Assembly: GCA_965153355.1 (NCBI GenBank)
Contig: OZ231127.1
Location: 44,206,001-44,270,000 of the forward strand
Length of the DNA: 64,000 nt
DNA from: Flaccisagitta enflata
Lineage: Eukaryota; Chaetognatha; Sagittoidea; Aphragmophora
Reading direction: 5' to 3'
Under the pieces are notes generated by a model, which made no database searches, was not told where the DNA came from, and worked only from the letters and a program-made list of their open reading frames with translations. A program made the position numbers and the translations under genes. This document shows positions 24,937 through 34,600 of the stretch, piece after piece. Numbering within the stretch: position 1 is the first letter of the stretch; each line of letters opens with the position of its first letter.

Positions 24937-27900
24937 GTGGAAACTCTTGGTGACACCGGTTGCTCTCGATCCTGCATCAGTGAGGCTTTCCTTAGGAAAA
25001 ACCCCAATCTATACAAACGCTACTTCCGGCCTTTAGTTAGTGCCGCACGGTCCATAGATGGTAGTAAAGTAGTGACCGTGGGCATCATCAATATCAAATT
25101 CCGTCTGGGCAAATTGTACAGGCGAATAAACTGTAGAGTAGTACGAAACTTAATTCACGACTTCGTTCTTGGCTGGGATTTTTTCAGTCGCTGGGACGCG
25201 CAGATGAATGCAAAAGAAGGGTTTGTCTCCATCAGGGGAGAGAAGATAGACCTTATCAGCAATACTTCGGCATTAAGTGAAGCCCAATATGCTTGCATGG
25301 AGCCCACTTTGGTACCACCAATGTCGAAAATACAATTCATGGCCTCGCTTCTGGTGAGTTCAGATGATCTAAAAAGCGCCACCCAAGTGGTGTGCCTAGA
25401 ACCTACTCATGAATTCGATGCTGGTGTTCGCACAGCGAGAAGCATCAGTAACGTTGTAAATGGCCAAGTCATGGTTGAGGCCATCAATCCATTTCCGCAT
25501 CCTCTCACCATTCCAGAGGGCAAGGTATTAGGCTCTGCAGAATTTATCAGTGATAAAGAAGTACACGATAATTGCGAATTTGCGGGCGTGGAAGCAAAAT
25601 ACATGTCGGAGGATTCAGCTTACGAGAGTATGGAGGAGACAGGTGCGATGTCGGAAGACGATGCTGAGCTTGAAGACCGTTTGGAAAGGCTGAGGCACGT
25701 CTCAGATCCAAATGATGACACTCCATCGCTGGTAGACACTGAGTCGGAAGCGGAGGACGATACGCTCGGGGCAAGTCAGCCAGAATCGTCCACGCAGACC
25801 AACCCGGAGCGGGATAAATGGAAAGTTGATCTCTCTAAAGTGGCGCCCGAAGCGCGGGGCCACATTGACCAGCTCAAGCAGCTCTTCGAGGTGAAGCATG
25901 CCCATGTTTTCGCTAAACACGACCGTGATTATGGTCGCACAACACTGACACAGCATCATGCCCGTTTGATTGACAAGACCCCGGTATCTAGCCCGGCTTA
26001 TCGGGCAGCCCCTGGACAGCAAAAAATCATCGACGAGATGGTGGATGGCATGTTAGCAGATGGTCTATTATCTCCTTCAACAAGCGCCTATTCAGCGCCA
26101 ATCATGCTTGTGCCAAAGAAAGCTCCGGGCCAATACCGTCTGGTAACAGATTTCCGTAAAGTCAATGCTGTTACGCAGAAGGTTGTCTACCCGTTACCGA
26201 GAATCGACGACGCACTGCAGCGATTGAAGGACCCTCAAATCTTCACGTCTCTCGATCTTGTCAAGGGCTTTTGGCAAGTGCCCGTAGCCGAAGAAGACCG
26301 TCACATTTATGCATTTTCCACCGGCACTCAGCATGTTCAGTATAATGTCATGCCTATGGGCGCTAAAAACAGCACCCCCACACTTCAAGCCCTCATGGGT
26401 CTCCTAATGAAGGGCCTGCCGGTGGAACATGTAATATGTTTTTTAGACGACATACTTGTGGCCTCCTCAAATATGGAGGACCACATCAAGCACCTGGACC
26501 AAGTGCTGTCGGCCCTGGGCCGCGCCAATTTGAAGGTCCACCCAGGCAAATGTGCCGTAGCCAGGGACTCGGCCATATGCTTGGGCCATTTGTTGGATAA
26601 GAATGGCATCCGCCCTGACCCTCACAATCTGAAGAAAGTGAAGGAGTGGCCTGAACCTAAAACGGTGAAAATGGTCAGGGGATTCTTAGGTTTGACGGGT
26701 TATTACCGCACCTTTGTCAGAGATTACTCTAAGGTTGCGGAGCCCCTCACAAACCTCACCTCAAAAGCCAGATCCTGGCAATGGGGTGCGAAGGAAAAGG
26801 AAGCTTTTCATACGCTGAGAGATGCCCTCACGTCGGCCCCTATTGTGGCCTATCCTGACTTCGAAAGGCCATTTTGGGTCAAGACAGACGCCTCGGGCGG
26901 AAGTGTGGGCTATGTCCTTACGCAGTTCCATGATGAGCAGGAGCGTGTGATTAGTTATGGTTCCAAGAAACTGGATGGCACCCAAAGGCGTTGGGCAACC
27001 TACGATAGAGAGTTCTATGGGCTGTTGACCGGCATCAGGGGTAATTCCCATTACCTCCGAGTCAAACCTTTCATAGCCGTCACGGACCATAGACCGCTCT
27101 TGGCGTGGCGTAAGACCGACTCCAAGAAGGATGTCACCGGTCGTAGGATGAGGTGGATTAATGAGTTGGAATCCTATGAATTTGAGCTCATCTACAGGCA
27201 AGGGCGAAAGCATTGCGACGCTGACGCCCTGAGTCGAAGGGGCGATGATGATGAGAACTGCGCATCGGATGACGAAACTCTCGAAGGGCTCGAAGGTCTC
27301 ATGGTGGAGGAGGAGCAATCGGCTGAGAAGCTCACACTCCTAGGCATGGATGACCAAGATGTTGAAACAGCGGTTAAATACACCTGCATGAGCAGCTACT
27401 TGAAGAAGCTCAAGGCAGAGCAGGATGCTGATCCAATCATCTCTAACGTCAAAGACTACGTCAGGGCTAGAAGAGCCCCACCGAAAAGACTCGGCAACTG
27501 GTATCGAAGACACTTCAAGATGTTCATGCTCAGAAACGGCGTCCTCTTCATGAGACGAAGTGAGCCTCTAACTGACTTGGTTACCCTAAGGGCGGTCATA
27601 CCCCCATCTTTGGTAGGAGAAATCCTTAAGGACGGCCATGGTAGCATGTTAGCAGGCCACCCAGGCAAGGAGAGGCTGAAGGCGAAGCTTGAAAGATCTG
27701 TTGTCTGGGAGGGCATGGACTCTGATGTCGCCAAGCATGTGGAGAAGTGCAAACAATGCGATCTGTTGAGGAAGCAAAATCCTCCAGTCAGGGCACCTCT
27801 CGAGCCAGTTGTGGCAAAACGGGTCAATGACCACATTATCATCGACTTGCTTGGTTTGCCTCCGGCACCAGGCGGATTCAACTATGTCCTGGTTTGCATG

Positions 27901-30519
27901 GACGTATTTTCCAAATTTGTCAATTTGTACAAACTCAGGACCAAAGAGGGCCCAGGAGTGGCCAATTGTGTCCAAGATCTTTTCTTCTCAAGGGGTTTCC
28001 CCAGGAAGTTGAGCAGCGATAATGGCAAGGAATTTGACAATGCCATCCTTGATGCGGTTACCAAACTCATGGGCGTGGAGAAGGCCAAATCGGTCGTATA
28101 CAGGCCCCAGTCTCAAGGTATGGTGGAAAGACACAACCGCGAGATCATAGCGCAAATGAAAAAGCGGTTGAACCAGTTTGACACCAATTGGGTGGAACAA
28201 CTACCATTTGTGCAGTATGCCTACAACAGCACACCCCACAGCAAAACTGGTGAATCACCTTTCCGAGTGGTCTTTGGTAGAGAAGCCCCTCTCCCTGGTT
28301 TTGAGGAGGTTGACATTGACCACCACAAGGACAAATCAGTCCGCAAATATGTCAAAGACTTTGAGAAGCGCATGGAGACGATCCACGATGCAGTCCGGGA
28401 GAAGACCAAAGCGAAGAGCGAGAAAGAGAAGGAAAGGTATGACAAGAAGGCTAAAGTCAATCCCCTGGAGGTGGGTGATCCGGTGTACGAAAAGCAGAAT
28501 GTCATCCCCACCAAGCTCACTCCGGAATGGATTGACCCTCCATCTAAGGTTGTGAAACGGTGTAAGTCCCCGCGTGGTGTAGAGGGGCACACTTATGTGG
28601 TAGAAAGGCCTGATGGTTCTCAGCACAGGAGGAATGTGGAACAGCTAAAACCGGTCAAGGCGGACCTATCAGAGGAGGTTCCCCGAGATAAGACGGTCAA
28701 GAAAAAGCAGAAGTTCCCAGCGCCCCGCATCTACTGGGATAGTAACTCCGATGAGGAATTACCTCAGCGACCCAACACTCGCAGTGTCTCGAAAGCGTCA
28801 GGAGCAGCTGCAGGGCCTGCTATGGCGGTGCGACCACAGCCAGCAATACCACCCACCCAGGGCCCATCCCAGGATGTGGCTAGGAGGGACATCAGTACGC
28901 CAAATGTCGCCATCTCTACAGCTCACCAGCAGCCTGCAGTAGCAGCAGCAGCAACCCTACCCATTACTCCAGCTGCAGCACAGCAACAGCTGCCCAATAA
29001 CACCAGTGAGCACTCCAACAATATCTCTATGGAGTCACCCAATCTATCCACGCAGCAGGTTGGCGCAACGCCTGTTTCAACGGCGCAACCAGCAGCCTCA
29101 CCACAACCAGCATTACAACCAACACCTCAGTCAGTGCCACAGCCGGCGCCTCAATCAGTGCCACAGCCGGCACTGCTACCGGTACCTGATAATGAAGCCA
29201 ATGTATCTATGCTCTCAATTCATTCGCCGCCAAATCAACCACAGGTAGAGGCAAATGAGGGGCCAGTTGAAGCTTCAGCGGCGGCAGCAGCCACGCTGGC
29301 AGAGCCCCCATATGCTTCAGAAGCTTCAGCGATGGCAGCAGCCGCGCTGGCAGAGCCTCCAAGCGCTTCAATGAGGGAGGTCAATGACATAAGAGCGCAA
29401 CTTCCTCCACTACCCTCGGGCCAGCGAAGCAGAAGAGGCAGTACGGCCTCTGATGTGACTTCAAGGGCGGCGACAAACTTCCCAGCACTTTCATCACCGC
29501 GCTCCCTAGTGGGCAGTGCAACCTCCACTCCCGTCAAAGTACGTGCTCAAGGCATTTTGCGCACCTTGAGAAAAGGCTCCATAAAGAACAAGGCTGGCAA
29601 GAACGGGAAACCAAAGAATCTAGGAGCAGTGGCAGTCAGTCTCAACTTTGATTCGGAGGAGGAAGACACTAATCAATCACCCGCCCAACGCCAGCAAAAT
29701 CAATCCATTGTCAACTTTGCACAATTCTTGAGCCATACCGCCGCGGCCCGAGTAGAAGAACAGCAGCCAAGCTCCGCCCTCGCTTCGGGTGAGGGCGGGA
29801 GCAATTCTAACGCCGCGCTTTTACCTGAGTCAGATCTGTCAGAGCCAGAGGAATACCAGCAAGCCTTATCCGATGGTCAGACTAGTCAGGATGACTACGC
29901 CACTGCAGATGAACGACAATCGGAGGTAGAAGCTTCGGATCATGAATCTACCCTAGGGGCAGTGGGCGGACAGGCAGAGAATGCAGAAACTACTCCAAAA
30001 CAGCAATCTCCGGAACGGGGGCACAATCTAAGACGTAATATCACTTCAAGGAGAAAAAGTTGCTGTGATAATGGCGTGTGTAGTGTGCACAAGAGGCCTG
30101 AACCGAAAGAGAGAAAGAGAAAAGGCAGTCAGCGAGAACCGCCAGGAGAAACTGACCAATCAGCCAAATATACATTGTACCAGTCGGCTACTCCACATTG
30201 CACAGAAGTCTGGTTCATAAGGCCCAAAACAAACTTTGTGCAAATGCCAATTCCCAACTGGCCACCCCTCAATGCGTCGGCGCAAGCTTTGCTTGACAGA
30301 GAGATGACTTTCTCACCATTTGAAGACAATGACACTTCTGAAGCCCATGGCAGCGCCTATCGCACTACGTCCACAGCGCAACGTCAAAATCGCAAGAGAA
30401 TTGGCTCCAATAGGCTAAGGGCAACGAATAGGCAGAACGAGGAAGAGCCATCGGCAATGGAGCAGAGTTCGTCATTTTTGGCAGACGAACCGGATCTGGC
30501 TGATCTTTTGAAGTCATAA
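24937..30519 (+). CDS. pol: Pol polyprotein: protease, RT, RNase H, integrase, long C-terminal tail
   Basis: 1860 codons from a GTG at 24937. The frame is open from 24775, so translation is probably by frameshift from gag and not from this codon. Aspartic protease: D6-T-G. RT: LVPKK near residue 391, FLDD at 502-505 (Phe instead of the common Tyr). RNase H: D651 in TDASGG, later TDHRPLL. Integrase: zinc motif H901, H908, C938-x2-C941; catalytic D970, D1028, E1064 (35 residues between the last two, as in DD35E). A GPY/F-like module spans about 1180-1240. The final 620 residues are Pro/Gln/Ala/Ser-rich, with a lone cysteine cluster (CCDNGVCSVHK) near 1707; no chromodomain and no dUTPase was recognised. 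The product makes cDNA and inserts it. No internal stops, all catalytic residues present. Confidence 0.95.
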   Translation: METLGDTGCSRSCISEAFLRKNPNLYKRYFRPLVSAARSIDGSKVVTVGIINIKFRLGKLYRRINCRVVRNLIHDFVLGWDFFSRWDAQMNAKEGFVSIRGEKIDLISNTSALSEAQYACMEPTLVPPMSKIQFMASLLVSSDDLKSATQVVCLEPTHEFDAGVRTARSISNVVNGQVMVEAINPFPHPLTIPEGKVLGSAEFISDKEVHDNCEFAGVEAKYMSEDSAYESMEETGAMSEDDAELEDRLERLRHVSDPNDDTPSLVDTESEAEDDTLGASQPESSTQTNPERDKWKVDLSKVAPEARGHIDQLKQLFEVKHAHVFAKHDRDYGRTTLTQHHARLIDKTPVSSPAYRAAPGQQKIIDEMVDGMLADGLLSPSTSAYSAPIMLVPKKAPGQYRLVTDFRKVNAVTQKVVYPLPRIDDALQRLKDPQIFTSLDLVKGFWQVPVAEEDRHIYAFSTGTQHVQYNVMPMGAKNSTPTLQALMGLLMKGLPVEHVICFLDDILVASSNMEDHIKHLDQVLSALGRANLKVHPGKCAVARDSAICLGHLLDKNGIRPDPHNLKKVKEWPEPKTVKMVRGFLGLTGYYRTFVRDYSKVAEPLTNLTSKARSWQWGAKEKEAFHTLRDALTSAPIVAYPDFERPFWVKTDASGGSVGYVLTQFHDEQERVISYGSKKLDGTQRRWATYDREFYGLLTGIRGNSHYLRVKPFIAVTDHRPLLAWRKTDSKKDVTGRRMRWINELESYEFELIYRQGRKHCDADALSRRGDDDENCASDDETLEGLEGLMVEEEQSAEKLTLLGMDDQDVETAVKYTCMSSYLKKLKAEQDADPIISNVKDYVRARRAPPKRLGNWYRRHFKMFMLRNGVLFMRRSEPLTDLVTLRAVIPPSLVGEILKDGHGSMLAGHPGKERLKAKLERSVVWEGMDSDVAKHVEKCKQCDLLRKQNPPVRAPLEPVVAKRVNDHIIIDLLGLPPAPGGFNYVLVCMDVFSKFVNLYKLRTKEGPGVANCVQDLFFSRGFPRKLSSDNGKEFDNAILDAVTKLMGVEKAKSVVYRPQSQGMVERHNREIIAQMKKRLNQFDTNWVEQLPFVQYAYNSTPHSKTGESPFRVVFGREAPLPGFEEVDIDHHKDKSVRKYVKDFEKRMETIHDAVREKTKAKSEKEKERYDKKAKVNPLEVGDPVYEKQNVIPTKLTPEWIDPPSKVVKRCKSPRGVEGHTYVVERPDGSQHRRNVEQLKPVKADLSEEVPRDKTVKKKQKFPAPRIYWDSNSDEELPQRPNTRSVSKASGAAAGPAMAVRPQPAIPPTQGPSQDVARRDISTPNVAISTAHQQPAVAAAATLPITPAAAQQQLPNNTSEHSNNISMESPNLSTQQVGATPVSTAQPAASPQPALQPTPQSVPQPAPQSVPQPALLPVPDNEANVSMLSIHSPPNQPQVEANEGPVEASAAAAATLAEPPYASEASAMAAAALAEPPSASMREVNDIRAQLPPLPSGQRSRRGSTASDVTSRAATNFPALSSPRSLVGSATSTPVKVRAQGILRTLRKGSIKNKAGKNGKPKNLGAVAVSLNFDSEEEDTNQSPAQRQQNQSIVNFAQFLSHTAAARVEEQQPSSALASGEGGSNSNAALLPESDLSEPEEYQQALSDGQTSQDDYATADERQSEVEASDHESTLGAVGGQAENAETTPKQQSPERGHNLRRNITSRRKSCCDNGVCSVHKRPEPKERKRKGSQREPPGETDQSAKYTLYQSATPHCTEVWFIRPKTNFVQMPIPNWPPLNASAQALLDREMTFSPFEDNDTSEAHGSAYRTTSTAQRQNRKRIGSNRLRATNRQNEEEPSAMEQSSSFLADEPDLADLLKS

Positions 30520-31683
30520 GAGGGTTGATGGAATGATACATTTTAATTGAAGCTCGATGGATAATAATGTCACTCTCGCGTTGGTGTGTGAATGAGGTGT
30601 GACGCGCTGAGCAAAAATTTGGGCAAATTACTCAACCATCAATGGCCATGGTGGAAGAGGCCAGCCAGGAGGCGCATTAGCTCTATTGGACGGAAAAGAG
30701 AGATGTATCTGATATCACTCATCATACGGCCCTCAATAAAATCACCTGGTTCGGAGTCTAAGAATATGATTTGAAAACTGATACATTCCACTATCCTTAA
30801 AACTCGATTATCTGTCAATGTCCTGCAAATCATTATGAAATTGGAGACTCGTGTCATATGAATCTCTAATAGCTGCTAGTCAGTCAACTCGTTCGTACGT
30901 GCTATGTATGGAATGTCCAGTGCACGCGACTATTTGGAGCGAAATGGGAGAGAGGAAAATGCTACAAAAATGTTGATCGATTGAGTCATTTGATTGATCT
31001 TTGACGGCGTCAAGCCAATTGAGTCATTTGATTGAGCTTACTTTGTCATGGTAAGAATGTCGGTTTGCTATGTTAAAGCTGACATGGAAGAAAAATATTA
31101 GGGAGATTGTGTCATATGATCTCTCACTTCAAGTCTTTGCCGGCGCTGGGTCAATCGAGACATTTGATTGATCTTTGTCGGCGTAAAGCCAATTGAGTCA
31201 TTTGATTGAGCTTTGTAATGGTAAGAATGTCCGTTTGCTATGTTAAAGCTGACGAGAAAGAAAGACATTAGGGAGATCGTGTCATATGGTCTCTCACTTC
31301 AAATCTTACTGTCTGCCGTTCACCCTTTGTCTTCCCTTTCAACTCATCTTTTTATGTCCAGTGCTCTTTCTAGCCTCTCTTAAGTCTCAAACTACTCTTT
31401 AGTCAATCACTCCAGAATAATTATCTTCATTGAGCTCAATCACGCAATTTAATCTTGATCGATCGGACTTGTTCTCTCTCAAACGTAGATTACTCACATC
31501 ATCTCATCTGTACATTTTCATCCTAGCTAAATCTTAATCACTGACTCTAACACTGTACTTTAACCTTGTCAAATTTCCTCTTCCTGTTGTTGGTTGTCTT
31601 CTTTTCGGAAAAGTGTCTGAGGCTAGGTTTAACTCCTTGTATCCACTTCCACCACATCTAGACGATAATTTCGATCCGCAGCG
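30520..31683 (+). promoter_or_regulatory. Spacer between pol and ORF3 with tandem duplication
   Basis: 1164 bp without a long ORF. Two direct copies of about 160 bp (30976-31135 and 31152-31307) share TTTGATTGATCTTTG, GGTAAGAATGTC, GTTTGCTATGTTAAAGCTGA and TAGGGAGAT(T/C)GTGTCATATG. They contain three TGAGTCA motifs (30982, 31020, 31194), an AP-1-like palindrome. Possible roles are an internal promoter or an RNA signal for a spliced ORF3 message; GGTAAGA could serve as a splice donor and TGCTCTTTCTAG near 31370 as an acceptor. These are inferences. Confidence 0.5.
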
Positions 31684-34600
31684 ATGCCAAAGAAGAAAGG
31701 CGGCGGCGGCGGCAGCAGCAGCGGCGGCGGCGGCAACAAATTCCGCGGTTACGACGTCGACGGCAAAACCCCAAAGCCTCGCTTTTCTTTGGGAGATGAA
31801 GAAGACCGAAAACGGCGCCGCCGGCGCCAACGCACGCTTTTCAAGGCTAGAGTCGGCGATGAACTTTACGATGAGGAATTACAACAGAAATCGGAGTTCA
31901 AAGTTCCCATCGATAGGATCTACTATGCCGATACTCCGGAAGAGGCGGAAAATTTAGCCGCTGATGCCCTCGCCAGAATCCGTTGCTGTAAAGACGACCA
32001 CATTCCCGTTGGTATGGACACGGAAGGATCGATTAAAGTGTTGCAACTCTACTTCCGTATTGGAAAGGAGGAATGGGCCATCATCTTTCAGCTTAACAAA
32101 ATTCTCAGAAATGGTAAAGCACCCGAGTTGGTGAATCAGTTGCTCGCCAATTGCAAACTCGTGTTTGAGGCGAAAAAAGCAAATGAAGAGATCATTGATG
32201 TAATGCGGATGTGTGGTATCCCGGACTCTACCATCAAAACCGTGCGAATTATCGAAGTGCAAAGATGCTTTGAAGTTATTGAGATGATGGTGAAAGGTAT
32301 GCCGCAGGCGCTCGCATACTTGGAACATGGTCATTATACCCCCTCATACTCTCTCCCGAAAAACACTTTTATTCCTATCGACAAACAACGACAAGAGGAT
32401 TTGGGTCTGAAAACTATCTTCAAATTTTTCTACCGAGAGGCCACCATCGAGAAGACCATGCGGATGCGATGCCCGCTCTTTGTGCACTGGGACTGTGTGC
32501 TCTCGGAGATGTCACCGGAAATGTTAGAATACGGCGGCACCGACGCGGGTGCAGGATTGCGTTGCGCGTCGGCAGGCGGTTACGCGATGAACAGTCTCGG
32601 TCTCGATTGGACGGACCTGATTGAAATGGTCGACATGGAGAAAGTGCGAAATCGTAACGGCCCATTCATCTCCGGTCGCATCTTGGACTTTTGCTCCCGA
32701 GCTCTAAATACAAACCTCTCCAATTGGGAAGCAAAGGCCCTGGAGCGATTTGTGACAACGTGGGACCGCCACATTACGACGATGGTAAACGAAGAAAACG
32801 ACTTCCGGCATGAGAAAAGTAGAAGGGTGAGAAAACTTCAGGATGCCTGGGACAGAGATAATGGTTATCCACCGGTTCTGCGCGACGATGACGATGAGGA
32901 CGATCTCACGGAAGCGGAAATGATTGTCGAGGAAGAATTCGCGGAATTTGAGGTCGTGAAATGGACTTACAAAGTCAACAGTGACATCCACACGCACGCT
33001 TGTCTTTTACTCTCGGAACTTAGGGAATTGAAGAAAAAGTTAAAGCAGGAGGAAGAAGGTGTGGACATCGTGGAAGCAGAAAAGGCAGAGACGGCCAAAT
33101 TGAAAAAGTGGGTGCCTAGGATCTCAGAAGAAGTCGAAGAACCTGCGTTGAACCCAGAAGTTGAGCGGCGACTCAGGGAAAAGGAAGAGGAGCGTCGGGA
33201 GAAGGAAGACGAGAAACTGCTTGTGTGCAGCCAGCTACAAACGATCGTGGACAAATACAAGCTGCAAGTCAAACAGGCAATCACGCGGCAGAAAAAAGCA
33301 AAAGAGGAAAAGAAAAGAGAGGAGAAAAGAAGAGAAGAAGACATGAGAAAGGAGGAAGAGGAAAGGAAAGCAGAAAGAAAAAGAAAGGAAGAAGAAGAGA
33401 AGGAAGAGGAAAGGAAAAGAGAGGAGGAAAGGAGAGCAGAGAGAAAAAGAAAGGAAGATGCAAAACGGGAGGAAGAAAGGAGAAAGGAGGAGGAAAGACG
33501 AGAGAAGGAGAAAATAGAAAAGAAGAAGGTCGAGATCACCGAGTCAGTTGGTGCCCTCGAGGAGTGGGAAGAAGGAGAGAAAGAAAGAAAGCAGACAGAA
33601 GATGAAACAGAAAAGGATTTGATCGAAAAAATCACGGCCGCGGAAAATGAGTTAAAAGAACATCGCCGCCGCGTAGAGGAACGGCGCCTGTACGCGGAAA
33701 ATTGGCGTGACGGTGAGAAAAGGAAAATAAGGAAAATGAAGGAAGAACTCAACGACCTACTGAGAGACGACGGGACGCCTTCACCGTTAGTTGTCAGACA
33801 GCGACACTCATTATCACAAGAGGACGACGAGGAATCGGATGATGATGGCGGTGGTAGTCGTCGTCACGGCGATGATGATAACGACGACGATAACGAAGAC
33901 GATAACGACGACGATAACGACGAAGGGGTTGGTTTGAGAGTAGTCTTCAATGTCGATGACGTCGAGGTCGTAGACGCAACTGGCTCTTCTAGCGAGAATG
34001 AGGAGGAAGAAAGAAGAGGAACCGCTGGCGGCGCCGACGAAGACAACGGCGGCGGTGGCGGCAACGACGACGACGACAACGGCGGCGGCGACGATGATGC
34101 CGGTGCCGACGACGACGCCAATAGCGGCGATGGAGACGACATCGGGGCCCGTGAAAATCGACAGGAAGGTCTAGTGGCGCCACCAGCCAAAAGATTCAGA
34201 AAAGAGGGCGAGCAGGATGCGGTTGTCTTGAGCACCTGTGACGCCGAAATGGTCTCCAATCATGTTGCGGGAATGTTTGCGCTGACGAAGGGGATTAATG
34301 TTAGATATCTCATCAATGTTCTTGTCCAAGTGCATCCTCAAATCAGGCGTGAAATCGTGGCCAAGCAAATGAAATCGCGCCTCAAAACTCCGGAGGAAGT
34401 GGATGACTTTATGCGCGAAATTACGCATGGAAGAGTAGTTTTTGATCAATATCTGACTACGCTAACTCAATTCAATTATCGCCGTTTTGACCCTCTTATT
34501 GTCATCGACCATGCGCATCAGGTGCGCGCCAGTAAACCCTTACTGGAAAAATTTACCGCTCTGTATTCTACTCGCCAGATCGAGAAAGTGGTAAAGGACA

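Noticed and set aside
26761-27318. Antisense 185-codon ORF within pol
   Set aside because: Overlaps conserved RNase H codons; no domain of its own.
32967-33752. Antisense 261-codon ORF (Ser/Phe/Leu-rich) inside ORF3
   Set aside because: Mirror of the Glu/Lys/Arg coiled-coil codons on the plus strand.
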